Shown: positions 28,419-36,468 of the stretch, piece after piece
Layout of the letters: every line of letters begins with the position of its first letter
Position numbering within the stretch: position 1 is the first letter of the stretch
Source of the DNA: Chaenocephalus aceratus
Taxonomy: Eukaryota > Chordata > Actinopteri > Perciformes > Channichthyidae
Direction of reading: 5' to 3'
Assembly: GCA_023974075.1 (NCBI GenBank)
Contig: CM043801.1
Coordinates: 23,231,236-23,295,235 of the forward strand
DNA: 64,000 nt
Position numbers and translations under genes: made by a program
The notes under the pieces: model-generated
What the model was told of the DNA's origin: nothing
Seen by the model: only the letters and a program-made list of their open reading frames with translations
Database searches by the model: none

Positions 28419-28494
28419 GCCTCCCACTCAACGCAATATGTCCCACCCACTCAGCAAATCATATACAACTAAGGACGACCGTTAAAAACTAGCC
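28419..28494 (+). promoter_or_regulatory. Element promoter-like module 6 (gene D)
   Basis: CTCAACGCAATATGTCCCAC, then CACTCAGCAAATCATATACA, GGACGACCGTTAAAA and ACTAGCCATGG. It directly precedes gene D. Confidence 0.65.
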
Positions 28495-29054
28495 ATGGAT
28501 CTGAGAAAAACCAAGTCTGATGTAGCCTGCCCTTATTATCACCAGGATAATGGATACGGGCTTAATGACTGGATGTTACAAAGTAGGGGAGAGGATGTCC
28601 CAGAAGAAGAGCTCTCGTCTATATCATATCCATGTAAGTCTTTAGGACAAAAGAGGACCATGATAACATGACATATGAAGAATATCTTCTTTAAAAGATG
28701 GTATTATAGATAACCTTTATAGAAACAGTATATCTCATACCACTCGCCAAGATCGCAAACGACAATTAGCAGAAAAGAATAGAAAAAGTAAAGAAAAAAC
28801 GAAGAAAAAGCAACATGAAAAGGAGAAGAAAAATTAAAGCAAACGCAGAATGCGAATGAAAAGAAAAGGGACCATAGGACGGAAAACTAAAAAGACAAAA
28901 AGAAGGAAGGTGAAAAGAAAAAGAAACAAAGTGAAGAAATTTAAACTAGAGGATGGTGTTGTAGAGCCATTACCGGATCATAATAATCTTATAGATCATC
29001 TCCCGCTAACCGACTGCTGCGAATGTGTTGAACAAATACCAAAAGCAATGTCAA
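28495..29054 (+). pseudogene. Element gene D, left copy, cut off by the palindrome centre
   Basis: Begins MDLRKTKSDVACPYYHQDNG like its mirror, frameshifts near 28633 and has an early stop. The basic Lys/Arg stretch (28850 on) and the following VEPLPDHNN part are readable. Symmetry ends within ...EQIPKAM at about 29052, so the last 160 or so codons exist only in the right copy. What follows is unrelated sequence (see the centre entry). Confidence 0.7.
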
Positions 29055-29754
29055 AAAACAGAGCATACAATGAAAGCACATGATACACTATAAATGTTTC
29101 GTTTACAATACTATTACTATATACGAAAGCAAAACAAATAAAACACATTTTCATTGTGTAATGGTTGTTTAATTGAAAAAACACAACATTCAACACAATT
29201 CATAGAAAACATATTACATTTTACCAAGTTAATGTCGTAGTGCATACAAGGTAATAGACTTAACGATTTGCACTGCTGCTTCTCTCCGCGTTTCATTGAC
29301 AGTGATCGGTTTGTCGCTCAATTCACACTGCCCAAGTAGATGTTTAGGGGTCTCTTGGAAGTATACGAATGCATTTTTCATATCAGATAAATGCATTAAC
29401 ATCACATGCAAATTCTCTATCCTTTCACCCGCAACGATTATAATCTGCTTTGCTTCTTCTTCGGTTTCTCCATTATTAGCTCTGAATGTAATCCTTTCTG
29501 GGGCTTCTTGTGCTTCTTGTGGTCTGCTGAATACCTGGCGTAGGATTTGTTTAGCTGTAAGGATAGGTACCATATAATTGTCTTCAAAAGCTTTGTCTAT
29601 GTCGTCACACGTTTTGGCGTATCCTTCGCTGTAATGACAACCGACACTAGAATAGAGATCCTCCAACAGTCTTTTAATACATATTCTGGCACTGTCACCA
29701 ATTTGGGCAATTCCACAGTATCGCGCTTTTTCTCTCATTATACTGAAGCAAAGT
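29055..29754. other. Single-copy centre of the palindrome
   Basis: About 0.7 kb without a mirror. Its right two thirds (29229-29754) is the C-terminal part of right-arm gene D. Its left part is a scrambled scrap: 29055-29115 repeats two separated pieces of gene C on the minus strand (AACAGAGCATACAATGA and AAATGTTTCGTTTACAAT), fused with the intervening sequence missing. This marks the junction as a rearrangement and not simple pairing of ends. Confidence 0.8.
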
Positions 29755-30319
29755 TCTGCCATTGCTTTTGGTATTTGTTCAACACATTCGCAGCAGTCGG
29801 TTAGCGGGAGATGATCTATACGATTATTATGATCCGGTAATGGCTCTACAACCCCATCCTCTAGTTTAAATTTCTTCACTTTGTTTCTTTTTCTTTTCAC
29901 CTTCCTTCTTTTTGTCTTTTTAGTTTTCCGTCCTATGGTCCCTTTTCTTTTCATTCGCATTCTGCGTTTGCTTTTAATTTTTCTTCTCCTTTTCATGTTG
30001 CTTTTTTCTTCGTTTTTCTTTACTTTTTCTATTCTTTTTCTGCTAATTGTCGTTTGCGATCTTGGCGAGTGGTATGAGATATACTGTTTCTATAAAGGTT
30101 ATCTATAATACCATCTTTTAAAGAAAGATATTCTTCATATGTCATGTTATCATGGTCCTCTTTTGTCCTAAAGACTTTACATGGATATGATATAGACGAG
30201 AGCTCTTCTTCTGGGACATCCTCTCCCCTACTTTGTAACATCCAGTCATTAAGCCCGTATCCATTATCCTGGTGATAATAAGGGCAGGCTACATCAGACT
30301 TGGTTTTTCTCAGATCCAT
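29229..30319 (-). pseudogene. Element gene D, right copy (basic protein, most complete)
   Basis: The N-terminal frame (30029-30319, 96 residues) starts MDLRKTKSDV and ends at a stop in an A-rich stretch. The next frame (29229-29996, 255 residues) opens with about 45 residues dominated by Lys and Arg, then a Cys-containing middle (LTDCCECVEQIP) and a helical C-terminal half. They are probably one gene of about 350 residues interrupted by small indels, or two overlapping genes. The basic part would suit nucleic-acid binding or a nuclear/nucleolar signal. I know no matching family. Confidence 0.6.
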
Positions 30320-30395
30320 GGCTAGTTTTTAACGGTCGTCCTTAGTTGTATATGATTTGCTGAGTGGGTGGGACATATTGCGTTGAGTGGGAGGC
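30320..30395 (-). promoter_or_regulatory. Module 6, mirror copy (gene D)
   Basis: Exact inverse of the 28419-28494 block as far as I can read it, directly upstream of right-arm gene D. Confidence 0.6.
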
Positions 30396-30776
30396 TTCAT
30401 CTGTAGAAAGTACTCTGTTTCAGTAGATTTGGTTAAGAATCTGACTCTTAATGGTAGTTTGTCATTTTGAGGGTATTTCAGTGAAACAATGCTGTTTTGA
30501 ACATTTGACAGATTTATGCTTAAATTCTCTGAGAAAGTTACCGAAAGATACACTTTTCTTTTTAAAAAGCTGAAAAGTAGATAATGAAGTGTGCTTTGTG
30601 TGTACAGACACACAGAAAACACTGAAAAACACTGAAAAACACATGTATCAGACACGCTCCCCTTGCTATAATGATGACAACAGTTTTTTTAGATGTAGAT
30701 GTACACTTTTTTTATTTTTTTCACGCACAAAATCAATAGTTATACTGATTGTAGCATCCCCAGGACAGTCTCCAGC

Positions 30777-31205
30777 TTAGAATTCCCCCATATTACTGGA
30801 GATATCGTGATGGAGTTTTTTCACTTCAGTCAAAATATTCACGTGTATGCTGTTTTCAACACACAGATGCATTACATCTACAAACAGAGCATACAATGAG
30901 AGCACATGATACACTTTTGATGTTTGTTTCATTTCTGAGATAATGTTACAGAATGTTTCGGAAAATGAAGATTCCAGGACCACTTTAAATGTTTCGTTTA
31001 CAATCGTTTCCCAATGACCCGGAATAGTACTGCCAGAACGCACGATATCCAAAATGTCTTCTAGTTTACAAACTTCAGCCATTCTTTTTACACAGGGGTC
31101 ACTACTCGTTCTGTTTTCAATCGCCCCCATCATCACACTTATTAAACGAGTAAGGACTACATTATGATCAATATATACAGAGCGTTTTGCAAAGTAGTTT
31201 CCCAT
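30777..31205 (-). CDS. Element gene C, right copy, intact (142 residues)
   Basis: The only longer element gene with an unbroken frame. It starts MGNYFAKR, where glycine at position 2 would allow N-myristoylation although the rest of that signal is imperfect. The protein is mainly helical with a hydrophobic helix near residues 100-120 (YHVLSLYALFVDVMHLCVE). That helix and the small size weakly recall the BH1 helix of Bcl-2-like proteins, which several animal DNA viruses carry; I would not assign the family on this basis. It lies about 70 bp after gene B on the same strand. Confidence 0.55.
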   Translation of the reverse strand: MGNYFAKRSVYIDHNVVLTRLISVMMGAIENRTSSDPCVKRMAEVCKLEDILDIVRSGSTIPGHWETIVNETFKVVLESSFSETFCNIISEMKQTSKVYHVLSLYALFVDVMHLCVENSIHVNILTEVKKLHHDISSNMGEF

Positions 31206-31276
31206 TTTTATTTTACTTAAAGAAAAAAGTCACTGTATCGAACAAGTCCCTGGCTTCTCCATCCAACTGCTGGTTG

Positions 31277-31783
31277 TTAGTCTTCTTCTTCTCCATCCAA
31301 CTCGGCATGGATCTTTTCAAGTCTCTTCTTGAGGCGTCTGCAATTTTTGAGATTGTGAAGAAAAGCCTCCGAAGCGCCCTTGGATCCTCCAGTCATCCGT
31401 GAAAATGTCTTTATCATTAAGGTCTGGTCGATCTCAGTAATGAAGTCGGTGAGCCAGAGTCTTTTCATTAACGCGTTGTAATTGTTTCTGAAGTAAAAAT
31501 CGGACATGTCATTCAGAAAATCGTGTTGCCTCTGGCCGGGGTGACTGACTCGGCACCCGTTGCATATTTCTTCTCTGTACCGATGTATCACCCTCTCCAC
31601 AATATCAACCAACCACCGTTTTCACTGTGTCCATAAACAGAGACGTTTTGGCCCAAGGAGCAAAATCAGCAGCTTGTAGTATTGCAAGATTCGGGTTTCC
31701 CCCTTGGTGGTGATGATGGTAGTCCAGTAGTCTGTTCCTGGCTGCAACTCGCGGGGGGAAGTCTTGGCTTTTCCTCTGCCCAT
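31277..31783 (-). pseudogene. Element gene B, right copy (frameshifted)
   Basis: Mirror of 27039-27541. Here the T-run near the middle is in frame, so ...HDFLNDMSDF continues smoothly to the charged C-terminus, but an extra G near 31613 breaks the frame in the N-terminal third. The start codon is followed by GRGKAK-like residues instead of EQRKAK. Confidence 0.65.
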
Positions 31784-31874
31784 GGCTAGTTTACAACGGT
31801 CGTCTAGCTAGGTCCTTCGTTTTAGATGATTTGCTGAGTGGAGGGTAGGGCTTATTGCGTTGAATGGGGGTAGT
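31784..31874 (-). promoter_or_regulatory. Module 5, mirror copy (gene B)
   Basis: Inverse of 26951-27038, ending in ACTAGCCATGG at the gene B start codon. Confidence 0.6.
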
Positions 31875-32412
31875 CAATTATAGAATTGAGAGTTTTAGAA
31901 AAAAGTTCTTTAGGCGTTGTAGCTTTTTCATCTCATCTCCAGCAATAGGTCATAATTTAAGAACAAGTAATAGTTTTGTCACGATTCTACAGAAAAAAGT
32001 CAGAAAAGTATAGTTGCGTACATCAGGGTGTATCTCAAAGTATCTTGGTAACATAAAATAACTAAAAATGTAAGTTTATCAGAAAAGAAAAAACCTTGTT
32101 TATCTGAACAAGTGTTGCATACGCCAAAGTATGTGTAAAAGTATCTTAGTAACACAAGAAAAAAGAGAAGAAAGCGTTAATGTTAACAAAAACTGGATTG
32201 TTCCACTGAAATAATAAATAAATAATTTCAGAAAGTGCGCTTAAAAAGAACAAATGTATTCAGATAAAAGTATTTTGTTAGACTATTAAGTCCACGATGG
32301 TTACATTTAACCCCTAACCCCTTTGTATTATATGTTTTGTTTTCTAATAAAGCCAGAGTCACCTGAATTAATTTAGTCTCCATACCTTTTATTTTTACAT
32401 TTTGTAACAATC

Positions 32413-32541
32413 TTAAAACATTTGTAGAGAACAAAACACTGTGGTTAAAATGACTGTCTTTATGACGTCTCTCACACAGTTGGTATTTTCACAAAATTCA
32501 TTTTTAAACACATCTTCTTGATACAGAGACAACCCCGACAT
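32413..32541 (-). CDS. Element small ORF, 42 residues (right)
   Basis: Mirror of 26278-26406 with the same frame and, as far as I can read, the same sequence. It is preceded by module 4 in inverse. Confidence 0.5.
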   Translation of the reverse strand: MSGLSLYQEDVFKNEFCENTNCVRDVIKTVILTTVFCSLQMF

Positions 32542-32567
32542 TCTTTTTACATAGGTAGAATACACAA

Positions 32568-32640
32568 TGTCTTTCTTGAGGGGTCCTTAGTTTAAAATGC
32601 TCTGATGAGGAGGGTGTGACTTGTTATGTTGAGTGGGGGG
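32568..32640 (-). promoter_or_regulatory. Module 4, mirror copy (small ORF)
   Basis: Inverse of 26180-26251, upstream of the right small ORF. Confidence 0.55.
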
Positions 32641-32742
32641 CAGAGTCCTCTGTAAAGGTGAGATTCTTTTTCACCAGTATAATGTCCATCGATGTCTGAC
32701 TCTGTTTAAAAAGTTCTTTAAGCTTTGTAGCTTTTCCATCAA

Positions 32743-33424
32743 TCATTTCAGCCAAGCAGCCAGTGGTACCCGCACTGCTGTCTGAAATACTCCGCAGGTA
32801 GAATTAAAAACCCTCCAAACAAAATCATCAGAGGGATCCTTCCCCAGCGTCTCCAAATGGCTTGCACGGTAATACCACCGCCCCGATGGTCCGCTTTTAG
32901 TTTCCCAGACGGTGCTTGTCAGGACTCTTCTCACTTCTGGCAGTGGGGAAATAACTCTTTCTTCCTCCACATTGAGGGGCGGCGATGAAATCTCTTCTTT
33001 GATCTCGCATGCTGTCTGTGTTTCTTTGCTTTTCTTTGCAAATATCTTGTACAACGCTGGTTCCACTATGGTTTCTTGATGCACTACTTCTTTCGGTACC
33101 GTGGTTGCGTGGAGATCTCTGGAAGACACCAGAGTTAACACAGCCCAATCTGTTGAGGTCAGTGTCGCTTTAACACTGCGGGGTCCGTACGTTTCTCCAT
33201 TCTTCAGATTGTAGAAATGCAGTTCATTCGCCATATAGTTGAATACATAACCCCAAACATCGCCATTTTTTAGATTCCATTCTTCATAAAGTTCTTCGGC
33301 TGGAGGCGTCTGAAACCCGGCACATATATTGCATTCGTTTCTTGATTGGCGCTCCGGACTGATGGCTGTACGTTGTCACAGGCGTCTCGCTGATTAAACC
33401 CATATCTAAGCTTCTCTTTGCCAT
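32743..33424 (-). pseudogene. Element gene A, right copy (frameshifted)
   Basis: Mirror of 25395-26227. The start codon at 33424 is kept, but an extra T near 33315 shifts the N-terminal frame. The A-run that is short in the left arm is full length here, so the middle and C-terminal part (32743-33234) reads through until a missing A ends it after ...LAAWLK. Substitutions relative to the left copy include Val to Leu in EPA(V/L)YKIF. Confidence 0.65.
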
Positions 33425-33503
33425 TTTTCTTTTTTAAAAAGTGCCTTGGTGATTGGAAATGACTGGCCTGTTATCTAGTTTGAGCGTATTTATTTTCGTC
33501 TAT

Positions 33504-33567
33504 TTCCATCCCTTACTTTTAAATGTTCTGGTGAGGAGGGCGGGACATGTTATGTTGAGTGGAGGCG
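33504..33567 (-). promoter_or_regulatory. Module 3, mirror copy (gene A)
   Basis: Inverse of 25251-25312. Confidence 0.55.
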
Positions 33568-34179
33568 GAGCCCCTGTACAAGCTGGAGGCTTCATGGAGT
33601 GAAATGGAGCGAAACACATTTTAAGAAAACCTCTCTTTGTTGCCTACAACAGAATCTAATAGTACACCATACAGCCTCATATTGGGTTTCCTTATAGTGG
33701 TGTAAAGTAAATATAAAAGACAAAGATTATGTTTTTTAATTGTTTTATTATTTCCTCTCTTCAGAGAGACTTTTCTTATATAGTTAGTAAAAAAGTAATT
33801 ACACATTAGTTCACAGTCGCTACAAATAAAAAAAGAGAATATCCCTCAGGTATCACTAATAAACAATATTACGACTTTCTGAGATATTTTCACACAATAT
33901 ACTTGTAACTTGTTTTTTTTTTTAAATAGGGCTTCAATATATTTTGCATGTCATGCATAAACACGGTGTCATCTTTCTTGAAACTGTCCGTTTTACAGAA
34001 GAGTGAGGAATAATGGCTGTTTTCTGCTTCTTCATCCTCTGAATTTTCCTGCACTTTTGTGTATAAAAGCTGAAAAAAAGTAAAGTGAATGAAGTACTTT
34101 GTTTTTAGTAGATGTCGTTAACCCCCTGAGGCAGTCCAAAAACTAAGCATCTGTCTCTTAACCCACCATCCCCCGAGAG

Positions 34180-34790
34180 CCATACTCAGCTCCCAGGGGC
34201 CTGCCTGCATAGCAAGGAGGAAAGAGCATTAACAGGAGTTTGGGTGACCACAGAATTCACCAAAGCCCTGGACCTGGGGTACAAGATGACTCGGATCACA
34301 GAGGTGTGGCATTTTGAGAAGAAAAGTGACAGCATTTTTGTAGAGTATATACACACATTTTGAAGGGTAAACAAGAAGCTTCAGGTTACCCCTCAGAGGT
34401 CACAGATGACGAGAGCAGACAAAAGTATGTAGCAGACTATCACGCTAAACAGGGTATCTTGCTGGATGCAGATCAAATCAAATCAAACCCTGCCAAAAGA
34501 CAAGTGGCAAAGCTATGTCTCAACAGTTTCTGGGGTAAAATTTGCCCAGAGAAACAATCTGACCCAGACTAAGATTGTGACCAAAACAGAAGAATTTCTT
34601 CACCTCTTGTTTCAGCTAAACAATTTGTGTTTAATTTAACTGCGGCGGAAGACGCTGAAGCCCTGTCTCCCATTACAAGCGGTAGTTTAAGACTGGAAAT
34701 GAGATTCAGAGTACCGCTGCCCCAGACTACCACTTTAATCGTATATTCTTGTTTTGATTCGATTCTGGAGATTACACTTTTTTAGTTTTG
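34180..34790 (+). pseudogene. Tail of protein-primed family B DNA polymerase (right)
   Basis: Mirror of 24031-24650, reading outwards to the right end. It contains the same LNSFWG motif region. One T is missing near 34363 (frame break before KGKQEASG) and an extra A precedes the motif, compensated a few bases later, so the lesions differ from those in the left arm. Confidence 0.75.
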
Positions 34791-34950
34791 GTCGATGTGA
34801 GTGCTCGTATATCCTGAAATCGTTTGAAATGTTTGTTTTACTTCGCATATTGACTGGCTAATGTGTCATTTTATTTGTGTTTTACAGCTTGTATTTGTCT
34901 GCCTTTCATGTCTGTGTTTTATAGGTTGTAACTTTGTACATGCTGCCCTT

Positions 34951-34977
34951 GGGACATATTGCGTTGAGTGGGAGGCT
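34951..34977 (-). promoter_or_regulatory. Partial module 2, mirror copy
   Basis: Inverse of the truncated module at 23842-23866 within the duplicated gene D upstream block. Confidence 0.5.
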
Positions 34978-35278
34978 TCGTCTGTAGAAAGTACTCTGTT
35001 TCAGTAGATTTGGTTAAGAATCTGACTCTCAATGGCAGTTTTTTGATTTAAAGACTTTTTTACAGACATTCGGCAGATTTATGTGTAAAGATTTAGTTAA
35101 GAATCTGTCTCTTAACCTACCACCCCCTATAGCCAAAACATAAAACTCTGCAGATTTGTGTGTAATTCACTCACAAAGGAACTGTAAGATACACTTTAAT
35201 GGATGCATAACCTATAGTTAATAAAAGTAATTATGCATTAGTTCACAAACCTACAATTAAAGAGTATGCTGGAAAACT

Positions 35279-35353
35279 ATAATGTCCTTGAAGGGTTCTC
35301 GTTTTTAAAATGATCTGATGAGGAAAGGTGGGGCTTATTATGTTGAGGGTTAG
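35279..35353 (-). promoter_or_regulatory. Module 1, mirror copy
   Basis: Inverse of 23466-23541; no gene follows in its direction before the polymerase tail. Confidence 0.5.
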
Positions 35354-35520
35354 GCGGATCCCCTTGGAGAAAAGTCATAGTCTTTTACAGTCAGACCGGG
35401 GGAGAAATCCTGTTCGTTCCTTCAACCTTCCTTACAGAGCCCCTCCTCCAACACACGTTACCAGAAAGAGGCTGTACTCTGCCTTCCTTACAGAGCCCCT
35501 CCTCCAACACACGTGACCAG

Positions 35521-35605
35521 AAGAGGTTGTACTCTGAACCCCCCCCACCCCTATGCCCGCATTCGCTTCTTGACTGGCGCTTCAGACGGTCGACTCGGTA
35601 AGCTG
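35521..35605 (-). pseudogene. Right-arm-only scrap related to gene A
   Basis: On the minus strand this short piece reads AGCGCCAGTCAAGAAGCGAA and then a G-run, which resembles AGCGCCAATCAAGAAACGAA in gene A (near 25465) but is clearly diverged. The left arm lacks it. It looks like a remnant of a second gene A family member. Confidence 0.6.
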
Positions 35606-35749
35606 AATTGTCTGTCTTTTTTAAATTTATTTTGAATATATCTCTATATGGTGTTACCCCATTCATTTATACAGAGGCTTTCATCATTGTGAAATTGCAC
35701 ATCAAGGCAGGCATCAAAAAGCTAATTAGATTAGACAACAAAAGGACTC

Positions 35750-36331
35750 TGAGGGGAGGGGTCAAAGAGACTATCTATTCAATACATCATAAATACCTAT
35801 ACAACAGAGGGGGTGTATGGGGCTAATATAATTGCTGACAAATACTCCACTCTCAGGGTCAGGGTTCAAATACATTAGCTATCTTAATTGATGCAATAAA
35901 AATGGCCTGTACACAAAGGGGGGTGCCTGGGGGTAATATAATTGCGGGGTAATTACTCCACTCGGGGGTCAGGGGTCAAATACCTATAACTATCTTAACT
36001 GCTACAATAAAAGGCCTATACACAAAGGGGGTGCCAGGGGCTATTCTAATTTGGGGCTATTACTCCACTCGGGGGTCAGGGGTCAAACACCTATAACTAT
36101 CTTAATTGCTACAATAAAAAGCCTATACACAAAGGGGGTGCCAGGGGCTATTCTAATTGGGGCAATTACTCCACTCTGGGGTCAGGGGTCAAATACCTAT
36201 AACTATCTTAATTGCTGCAATAAAAAGCATATACACAAAGGGGGTGCCTGGGGCTAGTCTAATTGGGGCAATTACTCCACTCAGGGGTCAGGGGTCAAAT
36301 ACCTATAACTATCTTAATTGCTGCAATAAAA
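35750..36331 (-). repeat. 107-bp tandem array, right
   Basis: Mirror of 22568-23150 with the same number of units. Confidence 0.92.
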
Positions 36332-36468
36332 GAATCACTCCGGGGGGTCTTTCACGCCAATCTGACATCAAAGGACTTAGCTCATTTGCATAAGTAGGGA
36401 GAGGTATGACCTGTCACACCACCTGTCACTTTTTTGATGAGAAGGGCATCATTACTACTACTGATGGG

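Larger units (their letters stand above)
22437..29054 (+). repeat. Left arm of the palindrome
   Basis: Reads inwards from the left end and matches the reverse complement of 29755-36462. Matching landmarks: 23280/35620, 25395/33424, 27039/31783, 27612/31205, 28495/30319 and 29051/29759. Differences seen by eye are mostly single-base indels in homopolymers plus one insertion of about 80 bp present only in the right arm. Identity appears very high, but a dot plot is needed for a number. Confidence 0.95.
22437..36462. mobile_element. Palindromic Polinton/Maverick-related element
   Basis: A 14,026-bp insertion in the BEL/Pao body, flanked by the 6-bp duplication GATGGG (22431-22436 and 36463-36468). 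Its ends are AGTAGTAGTAATGATGCCC and the exact inverse. Polintons are known for 6-bp duplications, inverted ends with very short tandem repeats, and protein-primed family B polymerase; a polymerase tail is present in both arms. Inverted repeats normally span hundreds of bases, but here they span about 6.6-6.7 kb each, leaving 0.7 kb single copy. I see no integrase, packaging ATPase, protease or capsid gene, so this copy is non-autonomous. The internal genes match no family I know. A different protein-primed virus-like lineage (adintovirus type) is the same idea under another name. Confidence 0.8.
29755..36462 (-). repeat. Right arm of the palindrome
   Basis: Inverse partner of 22437-29054. 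It carries the better copies of genes C and D and one private insertion near 35520-35605. The polymerase tail here reads on the + strand towards 34790. Confidence 0.95.

Noticed and set aside
28850..29083. Lys/Arg-rich frame as a separate left-arm gene
   Set aside because: It is the internal, frameshifted part of gene D, as the fuller right-arm copy shows.
22437..36462. Teratorn-type (piggyBac plus herpesvirus) element
   Set aside because: The target duplication is GATGGG and not TTAA, and no herpesvirus genes or piggyBac transposase are visible; the polymerase tail is of the protein-primed kind.
22437..36462. CRISPR array or bacterial contamination
   Set aside because: The repeats are a tandem array without unique spacers, and the surroundings are spliced vertebrate genes.
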